A DNA stretch of 64,000 nucleotides, from the NCBI RefSeq assembly GCF_002844235.1, contig NZ_PGTS01000003.1, forward strand, positions 434,001-498,000, written 5' to 3'. The DNA is from Thalassospira povalilytica. GTDB taxonomy: Bacteria; Pseudomonadota; Alphaproteobacteria; Rhodospirillales; Thalassospiraceae. The notes under the pieces are model-generated. The model was not told where the DNA came from. It was given only the letters and a program-made list of their open reading frames with translations, and did no database searches. Of the stretch, positions 55,286 through 62,656 are shown piece after piece; the first letter of the stretch is position 1; each line of letters opens with the position of its first letter. Both the position numbers and the translations under genes were made by a program.

Positions 55286-56329
55286 ATGCAAACCCGTGTT
55301 TGCCGCCTTTACGGTCAGGACGACCTGCGCATTGAAACCGAAGCAACGCCGGACCCGGTCGGGGACGAAGTTCTGGTCCGTGTCGGGGCTGGTGGTGTCT
55401 GTGGATCAGACATGCATTACTATTTCGAAGGCGGGATCGGTCAGATCCGCGTGCGCCAGCCGATCATCCTTGGCCACGAAGCCGCCGGGACGGTTGTTGC
55501 CTTGGGACCGGATGCAAGCGGCCTGACGGTCGGCCAGAAAGTGGCGATCAATCCAAGCCACCCGTGCGGCAGCTGCTCCTATTGCCAGAAGAATTTGCAA
55601 CAGCATTGCCTGAACATGAAATTCTTCGGATCGGCCATGCCGATGCCCCATATCCAGGGCGCATTCCGGGATCTGGTCAATGTGCGCCAGGACCAGTGCC
55701 TTGCTGTTGGGGATCACACCGATATCGGGGCTGCGGCCTGTGCAGAACCGCTTGCGGTCTGTCTGCATGCGGTTGCCCGGGCGGGCGATCTTGCGGGCAA
55801 GAAAGTCCTGATCACCGGGGCGGGGCCGATCGGAACGCTTTGTGCGGCGGCGGCCAAGGCCGCGGGTGCCAGCGAAATCGTCGTCACCGACCTACAGGAT
55901 TTCGCGCTTGATGTGGCCCGCAAAATGGGGGCGACCCGCACGATCAATATCGCCAAGGCCACTGATGAACTGACCCCCTATGAACAGGACAAAGGCCAGT
56001 TTGACGTCTGTCTTGAATGCTCGGCCGCGCCAGCCGCCCTGCGCACCGCCATCAGCACCCTCCGCCCGCAAGGCATTCTGGTGCAGGTCGGTGTGGCCGG
56101 TGAAATGCCCGTACCGTTCAACCCGCTGGTCGCCAAGGAAATAACCATCACCGGTACCTTCCGCTTCCATACGGAATTTGCCCAGGCCGTGGCAATGATT
56201 GACAGCGGCGCCATCGACGTCACCCCGATCATCACCCAGACCTTCGCGCTTGAAACCGCCAAAGAAGCCTTCGACATCGCCCGTGACCGCAGCAAATCGG
56301 TCAAGGTCCAGCTGTCTTTTGCCGGTTGA
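55286..56329 (+). CDS. idnD: Zinc-dependent alcohol dehydrogenase, L-idonate/L-gulonate 5-dehydrogenase type
   Basis: A 347-residue MDR enzyme. Catalytic zinc ligands C39 (VCGSD) and H64-E65 (GHEAAG); structural zinc cysteines C94, C97, C100 and C108. The NAD loop is ITGAGPIGTLC. Sequence type is L-idonate 5-dehydrogenase. Next to uxuA, uxuB and kdgK the more telling role is L-gulonate 5-dehydrogenase, which makes fructuronate for UxuB. It follows dctM by 6 bases and ends the operon. Confidence 0.88.
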   Translation: MQTRVCRLYGQDDLRIETEATPDPVGDEVLVRVGAGGVCGSDMHYYFEGGIGQIRVRQPIILGHEAAGTVVALGPDASGLTVGQKVAINPSHPCGSCSYCQKNLQQHCLNMKFFGSAMPMPHIQGAFRDLVNVRQDQCLAVGDHTDIGAAACAEPLAVCLHAVARAGDLAGKKVLITGAGPIGTLCAAAAKAAGASEIVVTDLQDFALDVARKMGATRTINIAKATDELTPYEQDKGQFDVCLECSAAPAALRTAISTLRPQGILVQVGVAGEMPVPFNPLVAKEITITGTFRFHTEFAQAVAMIDSGAIDVTPIITQTFALETAKEAFDIARDRSKSVKVQLSFAG

Positions 56330-56440
56330 TCTGACGGCAATCGGTCCCAGGTGGCGCGATCCCGGATTTGCATGCGGCATTTCATGCGGATGGCGCCATC
56401 AATGCCTTGGATGATGCCCCAGACCGGACATACCAACGTC

Positions 56441-56474
56441 AGGAGGATACCGGTTTCGGTGTCCTCCTTTTTTT
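56441..56474 (+). terminator. Rho-independent terminator of the idnD operon
   Basis: AGGAGGATACCG (56441-56452) pairs with CGGTGTCCTCCT (56457-56468), GTTT loop, one G:T pair, then TTTTTT. Confidence 0.92.
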
Positions 56475-56749
56475 GATTTTGATCCCGTCTCGAAGTGCAG
56501 ACTCGCGATGATGCGCGGCTTTTGGATGTCAAAAGGCACCGCCGGATGATCCGGTTCGGCTGAATGATTTTGGCTTTTGAGCATATGCACTTTCATGATC
56601 CGTTCCCGGAGCCGTGGCATTCAAAATTCCGATAAGCTGTTGATATTAAGCACATAAATTAGGGCGCCATCATCGGCCGTTTTGACTCTCTGTCACCGGA
56701 ACGGATCGTAGTCCTGTCATTTTAGATGTTAATAAAAATAACAACTTTG

Positions 56750-56778
56750 TTTACATCATACATAATATGTATTAACTA
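56750..56778 (+). promoter_or_regulatory. Promoter/operator of the second TRAP operon
   Basis: TTTACA (56750-56755), 17-base spacer and TAACTA (56773-56778; weak -10). The spacer holds the perfect palindrome ATACAT-AAT-ATGTAT (56758-56772), a FadR/GntR-style operator placed where it would block RNA polymerase. Confidence 0.45.
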
Positions 56779-56910
56779 TTCGGACAGAAACAGAAGATGA
56801 GTCGCCACCGCCGGGCGTCCCCGCCTTGCGTCACCATGACTTCGACCCTGCTTTCTCTAAAGAACCAATTAAGCAAGTCCCCGGCATCGTTCGGGGAAGG
56901 GAGGAATTCA

Positions 56911-57912
56911 ATGAAAATCTCGAAAAATGCCCGGCGCATTGCCGGTGCGTGCCTGATGACCTGTGCCAGTTTTGCGCTTTCCGGCACGGCCTTTGCCCAG
57001 ACAACCATCAAGATGGCAATGTCTTCTGTTGCCGATCTCGAAAATGACAATGGCATGACCGCCTGGATCATGCAGAACTATGTCAACAGCCACTCTGACA
57101 ATCTGAAATTCGAAGTCTATGGTTCAAGCGCCCTTGGCGGGGATCAGGACGTGCTTCAGGCGATGCAGCTTGGCGCGGGTGCGACCATGCATGTTGGCGG
57201 CACTGCCGTTTATAACAGCATCGTACCGGTTGGCGGTGTGCTCGATCTTCCTTTCCTGTGGCAGGACTTTGACCATGTGGGACGGGCGCTGGACGGCGAA
57301 CTTGGCGCCAAACTCGAAGAAAAATTCGCTGAATCCGGCTTCAAGGTTTTGGGCTGGGGATATAGCTGGGGCTACCGCAATGTCGTGACCAACGGCAAGG
57401 CGATTGAAAAACCCGAAGACATCAAGGGCTTGAAAATCCGCACCATCCAGTCCCCGGTTTATGTTGCTGCTCTGAATGCGATGGGGGCAAATGCCACCCC
57501 GATGGCTTTTGGTGAAATCTATACCGCCCTTCAGACTGGCGTTCTTGACGGCTTTGAACATGCCGCATCCATGGTCTATTCAAGCAAACTTTACGAAGTC
57601 AGCGACCATGTTGCTTTGACCCGTCATCTGTTCGGTCCGACAGTTCTGACCTATTCGCTGACCCTTTGGAACCAGCTGTCCGAAGAAGACCAGAAAGTTC
57701 TGACCGATGCCGCGCATTTCGCGATCGAGGTTAACCGTGCCATGGCTCCGGTTCGTGAACGTAAAGCCCTTCAGCAGCTTGAAGATGTCGGGATGACGAT
57801 CACCAATGTGGATACCACCCAGTTCCAGAAAGATGCGGTTCCGCTTCAGGACGAACTGGCGGCCGATCTTGATGCGACCGATCTGCTCAAATTGATCCGT
57901 GACACGAAATAA
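56911..57912 (+). CDS. dctP: TRAP transporter solute-binding protein (DctP family), second system
   Basis: A 333-residue periplasmic protein. Signal peptide NARRIAGACLMTCASFALSGTAFAQ. IKGLKIRTIQSPVYVAALNAMGANATPMAFGEIYTALQTGVLDGFEH is the ligand-binding core with the conserved Arg. GGGAGGAATTCA precedes ATG 56911. First gene of a six-gene operon with both permeases, two enzymes and a regulator; the ligand is probably a sugar acid or its lactone. Confidence 0.92.
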   Translation: MKISKNARRIAGACLMTCASFALSGTAFAQTTIKMAMSSVADLENDNGMTAWIMQNYVNSHSDNLKFEVYGSSALGGDQDVLQAMQLGAGATMHVGGTAVYNSIVPVGGVLDLPFLWQDFDHVGRALDGELGAKLEEKFAESGFKVLGWGYSWGYRNVVTNGKAIEKPEDIKGLKIRTIQSPVYVAALNAMGANATPMAFGEIYTALQTGVLDGFEHAASMVYSSKLYEVSDHVALTRHLFGPTVLTYSLTLWNQLSEEDQKVLTDAAHFAIEVNRAMAPVRERKALQQLEDVGMTITNVDTTQFQKDAVPLQDELAADLDATDLLKLIRDTK

Positions 57913-57990
57913 CACTATCGGGCCGGCATTGCGAAACGGATGTCGGCCCGACCGTTTCATCACGACTGATCGGAAAAAGGCTACTGCGAT

Positions 57991-58482
57991 ATGACACGGT
58001 TTTGGGCGGTCATCGACCGTACGGTCGAAATGGCCATTTTTGTCATTTTCCTTGGCATTGTGATTGTCGGGACAATGCAGGTTTGCAACCGGTTCTTTTT
58101 GAACCTGTCCCTGAGTTGGAGCGAGGAACTCCAGCGTTATGGCCAGATCTGGATTGTATTTCTCGGGGTTCCCGTCGCATATCGATATTGCGCACATATC
58201 GGGATGGAAACGCTGACCGATCTTTTGTCCGAACGCGGAAGAGCAGTGTTTTTCGCCATCGTTGATCTGCTTTGGATCGTGCTTGCCATCGCGCTCATTT
58301 CCGGAACAGTCGAACTGTCGCGGTTCCTGCAATTGCAAAAAAGCCCGGGCATGGGGTTACCCATGCATCTTGTCTATGCCGCCATTCCGATCGGATCGGG
58401 CTACATGATCATCATCGCCCTGCGCAGGTTGTTTGCCTTCCTGAAACACGGCCCGCAGTTTGATTCTCAGATTCGGAATTAA
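57991..58482 (+). CDS. dctQ: TRAP transporter small permease (DctQ family), second system
   Basis: A 163-residue protein with four hydrophobic helices. NLSLSWSEELQRYGQIWIVFLGVPVAYR is the family's central motif. It starts about 80 bases after dctP and is followed after 3 bases by dctM. Confidence 0.9.
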   Translation: MTRFWAVIDRTVEMAIFVIFLGIVIVGTMQVCNRFFLNLSLSWSEELQRYGQIWIVFLGVPVAYRYCAHIGMETLTDLLSERGRAVFFAIVDLLWIVLAIALISGTVELSRFLQLQKSPGMGLPMHLVYAAIPIGSGYMIIIALRRLFAFLKHGPQFDSQIRN

Positions 58483-58485
58483 CCA

Positions 58486-59781
58486 ATGCTCATAGGTCTT
58501 TTTGTCGCACTTCTCCTGATGATCTTCATGGGAATTCCGGTCATCCTGTCGCTGGGGCTTGTTGGCCTGGCCGGGATTCTGATGGTGCCGGAACTTGCCT
58601 TGCCGCTATATCCGCAAAAGATGTTCTCAAGCCTCGACAGCTTCAGCCTGCTGGCCATGCCCTATTTCATTCTGGCGGGCGAGTTGATGTCGCGCGGTGG
58701 CATCAGTCGCAAGCTGGTTGATTTTGCCGAAACTGTTGTTGGTCATATGCGCGGCGGCCTTGCCCAGGCAAATATCGTCTCGTCGATGATTTTTGCCGGT
58801 GTGTCGGGTTCCTCGACCGCTGATACCTCTGCGGTCGGCTCGGTCCTGATCCCGGCGATGAAGGAAAAAGGCTACCCGGCCGGTTATGCTGCGGCCATCA
58901 CCGCCACCAGCAGCACCATCGGTGCCATCATCCCGCCCAGCATGACGATGATTGTCTATGGTGCGCTTGCCAGTGTCTCGGTCGGCGGTTTGTTCCTGGC
59001 CGGGATTATTCCAGGCATTCTGATCGGACTGGCTTTGATGTCGGTTGTTTATCTGCATTCGCTTTCTCCCTCGCGTCACCCTGAATTGCAGAAATCCGGT
59101 CAGAAATTCTCGTTCAAACGCTGCTTGCGCTCGCTTGTCGATGTCTGGGCCGCCCTTGTTGCCCCGCTGATCATAATTACCGGCATTCTGGGCGGGGTCT
59201 TTACCGCCACGGAATCAGGTGTTGTCGCCTGTATCTTTGCCTTCCTGGTCAGCTTCTTCATCTATCGCACGATCAAGCTGCGTGACCTGCCGCAAATCTT
59301 TGTTCAGGCCGCAGTCACCACATCGATGGTTCTGGGCATCATCGGCATCGCCAGCGGCTTTGGCTGGTTGCTGTCCTATCTCAATTTCAATCAGATGATC
59401 CTCTCGGCAATCATGTCAACGACACAGGATCCAACAGCGGTCTTCCTGTTGCTGGTTTCCGTGATGCTGGTCCTGACCATGTTTGTCGACAGCATGGCAG
59501 TGCTGATCATCACCGTGCCGATTGCCGTTCACATCGGTCACGCGGTGGGTATCAATGACCTGCAGCTCGGCCTCGCACTGGTGATGGCGACCCAGATCGG
59601 GTCGACGACGCCCCCGGTTGCGGTTTTGCTGTTTGTCGCATCAAGTATCGCCAAATGCCCCTATGGCGAAACCATGCGCTATTCCTGGAGTTTCATTGCA
59701 GCCGAAGTCGCGGCCCTGCTGCTGGTCATTTTCTTTGAACCGCTGACCGTAGCAATACCGTCCTATGTTTTTGGCCGATGA
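58486..59781 (+). CDS. dctM: TRAP transporter large permease (DctM family), second system
   Basis: A 431-residue polytopic protein. FILAGELMSRGGISRKLVDFAE, FAGVSGSSTADTSAVG, TSSTIGAIIPPSMTMIV and QIGSTTPPVAVLLF match the large TRAP subunit. It pairs with the preceding DctP and DctQ. Confidence 0.94.
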   Translation: MLIGLFVALLLMIFMGIPVILSLGLVGLAGILMVPELALPLYPQKMFSSLDSFSLLAMPYFILAGELMSRGGISRKLVDFAETVVGHMRGGLAQANIVSSMIFAGVSGSSTADTSAVGSVLIPAMKEKGYPAGYAAAITATSSTIGAIIPPSMTMIVYGALASVSVGGLFLAGIIPGILIGLALMSVVYLHSLSPSRHPELQKSGQKFSFKRCLRSLVDVWAALVAPLIIITGILGGVFTATESGVVACIFAFLVSFFIYRTIKLRDLPQIFVQAAVTTSMVLGIIGIASGFGWLLSYLNFNQMILSAIMSTTQDPTAVFLLLVSVMLVLTMFVDSMAVLIITVPIAVHIGHAVGINDLQLGLALVMATQIGSTTPPVAVLLFVASSIAKCPYGETMRYSWSFIAAEVAALLLVIFFEPLTVAIPSYVFGR

Positions 59782-59808
59782 TCAGGCAGTTCGCCTTTCT
59801 GAAAGAAG

Positions 59809-60837
59809 ATGATGTTTCGTATTTTTCTAACGCACACCCCTGATAGTCTGCCCTTGCTGTTTCCGCCGCGCGCGCGGGCCGAACTGGAAAAACACTGCAC
59901 ACTTGTCATCAATCCGACAGGCAAAGTGCTGAAAGGTGCGGCTCTTGCTCAGGCGGCCGCCGGATGTGATCTTGTGATTGCAGATCGGCAAACGGCTGTG
60001 GATCAGTCTTTCTTCACAACGGCAACCGATGTTCTGGCTGTCATGCGCTGTGCGGTGGATATCAGCACGATCGATGTTGATGCCGCCACGGCAAACGGCG
60101 TTCTGGTGACGCGATCCATCCCGACCTTTGCCACTTCGGTTTCCGAACTGGCGCTTGGTTTCATGATTGATGGCGCACGCGGGATCAGCCGGTCTGTCGC
60201 GGCATACCGCAACGGCGAGGTGCCCGATCCTGGCATGGGTCAGCAACTGTCGGGCAAAACCCTCGGGATTTGCGGTTTCGGGGTGATCGGCCGTCAGCTG
60301 GCAATTTTGGGACGGGCATTGGGAATGAACGTGATCGTTACCGATCCGGCCCCCCATCCGATGGCCGAGAATATCAAAAATGTGCCGTTTGACACCCTGG
60401 TCGGGTCGGCTGATTTTATCGTCTGCCTGGCGCCTTCAACCCCGCAAACCTTTGGCATGTTTGGTGCCCGGGCATTTTCGCTGATGAAGCCCGACGCAAT
60501 GTTCATCAATCTTGCCCGCGGCGAACTGGTTGACGAGGTCGCACTTGAACAGGTCCTTGATGCCGGGCAAATCGCATGTGCTGCGATGGATGTGGGCAGC
60601 GCACATGATCAGCGTCCGGCAACCCGTCTTGCCGGTCGCAGTGATGTCATTGCAACGCCGCATATTGGCGGACAGACCCCGCAAGCAAGCGAAGGCCAGG
60701 CGATGCATGTCGTCTCTCAGGTTTTGCAAATCCTTAACCGGGAAATCCCGGACGAAGCCGTCAATCGCGCTGCTGCCACCAGATTGCAGGCCCGCTTTAT
60801 GACCTCCGATACCCCTTCAGACAGGAGCACAACATGA
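59809..60837 (+). CDS. D-isomer specific 2-hydroxyacid dehydrogenase
   Basis: A 342-residue NAD(P)-dependent enzyme. The Rossmann loop is GICGFGVIGRQLA. Catalytic Arg lies in NLARGELVDEVAL, and the His in TPHIGGQTPQASE. PTFATSVSELALGFM is the usual inter-domain segment. It reduces or oxidises 2-keto/2-hydroxy acids such as glyoxylate, hydroxypyruvate or a keto sugar acid. Two ATG codons (59809, 59812) are possible starts. It overlaps the next gene by 4 bases (ATGA). Confidence 0.88.
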   Translation: MMFRIFLTHTPDSLPLLFPPRARAELEKHCTLVINPTGKVLKGAALAQAAAGCDLVIADRQTAVDQSFFTTATDVLAVMRCAVDISTIDVDAATANGVLVTRSIPTFATSVSELALGFMIDGARGISRSVAAYRNGEVPDPGMGQQLSGKTLGICGFGVIGRQLAILGRALGMNVIVTDPAPHPMAENIKNVPFDTLVGSADFIVCLAPSTPQTFGMFGARAFSLMKPDAMFINLARGELVDEVALEQVLDAGQIACAAMDVGSAHDQRPATRLAGRSDVIATPHIGGQTPQASEGQAMHVVSQVLQILNREIPDEAVNRAAATRLQARFMTSDTPSDRSTT

Positions 60838-61685
60838 CCAGCGACCTTGTTGTACCCCTTGGTGCCTGCGACACGCATGTTCATGTCTATCGCAAAGGTG
60901 CGAAAACCATTCCCAATGCAATCGCCGCCCCCGAAGAAGACGACGTTGCCCGCTATCGGGCCGTGCGTGATGATCTTGGTCTGACCCGTGCTGTTATTGT
61001 ACAACCCACTGCCTATGGCACGGACAATTCTGTAACGGCGGACGGGATCAGGGCTCTGGGACGTCGCGAAACGCGCGGTGTGGCTGTTGTCGATGACAAG
61101 GTAAGCGACACTACATTGCAGTCCCTGACAGATGCGGGATTTTGCGGTGCCCGGTTTCAGATGCTTGCCGGGGGCATCATCCCGTGGGATCAGCTCGACC
61201 GGATCGCCGAGCGGGTCCATGGTTTTGACTGGCACGTCCAGTTGCAGCTTGATGGGCACAACCTGCCCGATCGCGAGTCCCAGATTTTGTCCTGGCCGGG
61301 GCAGATCGTCATTGATCATATCGGCAAGTTCCTTGATCCCGTGGGTCCGGATCATCCGGCATTCCGCTGTTTGTTGCGCCTTGTCGATACGGGCCGTGTC
61401 TGGGTCAAGCTTTCCGCCCCGTACGAGGTTTCAAGGGTCGGAGAACCGGGATACAATGATGTTTCGGCACTTGCATGTGCGCTTGTTGCCCATGCCCCTG
61501 ACAGGATGCTTTGGGCGTCGAACTGGCCCCATATCATGACGACGCCGCGCCCCGAAGATCGCAAGATGTTGCAATTATTGAAAAAATGGGCACCTGATGC
61601 GGCCTTGCAACGCCGTATACTTTGCGAAAACCCGCAAAAGGTTTATGGATTTGAACCTGTTGTGGCGGATGCCGCACCGGCATGA
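60834..61685 (+). CDS. Amidohydrolase family 2 protein (COG3618, sugar-lactonase/isomerase-like)
   Basis: A 283-residue TIM-barrel protein related to LigI and D-galactarolactone isomerase. It has CDTHVHVYRKG (the HxH), HIGKF and WASNWPH. At the last motif LigI-type lactonases have Asp (DWPH); here it is N230, which would alter catalysis. The neighbours suggest it opens or rearranges a sugar-acid lactone imported by the adjacent TRAP system. The precise reaction is uncertain. Confidence 0.8.
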   Translation: MTSDLVVPLGACDTHVHVYRKGAKTIPNAIAAPEEDDVARYRAVRDDLGLTRAVIVQPTAYGTDNSVTADGIRALGRRETRGVAVVDDKVSDTTLQSLTDAGFCGARFQMLAGGIIPWDQLDRIAERVHGFDWHVQLQLDGHNLPDRESQILSWPGQIVIDHIGKFLDPVGPDHPAFRCLLRLVDTGRVWVKLSAPYEVSRVGEPGYNDVSALACALVAHAPDRMLWASNWPHIMTTPRPEDRKMLQLLKKWAPDAALQRRILCENPQKVYGFEPVVADAAPA

Positions 61686-61722
61686 GATCAAAAATTAAAT
61701 CGAAACCGGAAGACATATCTTT

Positions 61723-62466
61723 ATGCACGTGACAGACCAGCAAATCCGAACCCCGATCCGCTCGCTTCATACCGAAGCAGTCGAAGTGATCGCGAAATGG
61801 TTGATGAGCGGGCGCTATCCGGTGGGGGCGATCCTGCCAAACGAGACGGAAATTGGCGAAGAACTCGGCATATCGCGCACGGTGGTTCGCGAAGCAACCC
61901 GGACCCTTGTTGCCAAGGGAATGCTTCAGGTCCGGCGCAAAACGGGTACGATTGTCCGTCCCCTGTCGGACTGGAGCCTGTTTGACCCCGAAGTTCTGGC
62001 CTGGCGTTTCCGCTATAACCGTGACACGGTTTTTGTCGATGACATGACCCAGTTTCGGGCGGCGATTGAAACGATTGCCGTCGAAATCTGTGCATCAAAT
62101 CCGAATTTCGACTGTTCTGTGCTTTATGATTGCTGTGACGCCATGGAGGCGGCATTGAACGGGGAGGGTGACTGGTTTGTCGCCGATCTTGCGTTCCATC
62201 GTCACCTTCTGGAAGGCACGGGCAATCAGTTCATTTTACACATGCAGCCGATGCTCGATAACTTCTTTGACGCGATGCTGTCGCCCGAAGTCCTGCTGCC
62301 TGAAAACATGCGGATCACCTTGCCCTATCACCGGGCGATTGCCGATGCAATTGCCGCTGGCGACCCGGTGCGTTCGCGTCAGGCCATGCTCCAGCTGGTT
62401 CAAAAAGGACGCGAGGATATCCTCAACCGGATCGAAGCCGCCGCAAAGGATGCTCCCGAGAAATAA
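61723..62466 (+). CDS. GntR family regulator, FadR subfamily, second catabolic operon
   Basis: A 247-residue protein. Winged helix: LPNETEIGEELGISRTVVREATRTLVAKGMLQVRRKTGTIV. SLFDPEVLAWRF and the FCD domain (ADLAFHRHLLEGTGN with metal ligands) are typical of DgoR/galactonate-type repressors. It is the last gene of the second TRAP operon and may bind the palindrome at 56758-56772. Confidence 0.92.
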   Translation: MHVTDQQIRTPIRSLHTEAVEVIAKWLMSGRYPVGAILPNETEIGEELGISRTVVREATRTLVAKGMLQVRRKTGTIVRPLSDWSLFDPEVLAWRFRYNRDTVFVDDMTQFRAAIETIAVEICASNPNFDCSVLYDCCDAMEAALNGEGDWFVADLAFHRHLLEGTGNQFILHMQPMLDNFFDAMLSPEVLLPENMRITLPYHRAIADAIAAGDPVRSRQAMLQLVQKGREDILNRIEAAAKDAPEK

Positions 62467-62498
62467 GCCCATCCTCCCGACGCGCTCGTGTCGGTAAC

Positions 62499-62554
62499 TG
62501 TCCTGTCTGCTGCCTGCCGGAATGCCACGTATATGGTCGGCAGCAGGCAGGACA
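62499..62554 (+). terminator. Long hairpin downstream of the GntR gene
   Basis: A 16-bp stem (62499-62514 with 62539-62554, one G:T pair) with a 24-nt loop. It has no T tract (ATATTTC follows), so it may be an RNA-stabilising hairpin or a Rho-assisted end rather than a simple terminator. Confidence 0.5.
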
Positions 62555-62656
62555 TATTTCGCCTGCAAAACCAGCGGTTAAAGTATTTTCTTAACAGCTT
62601 GGCGTTTTACTGTCGGGGAACAATATAAAACACGGGCAAACAATCGGGATTTCGGC

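Larger units (their letters stand above)
56330..56910. other. Intergenic region between the two TRAP operons
   Basis: Contains a terminator at the left and the promoter/operator of the second TRAP operon at the right, then a leader of about 130 bases to dctP. The AT-rich block 56715-56780 stands out. An in-frame upstream extension of dctP (to 56797) lacks a ribosome-binding sequence. Confidence 0.5.
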
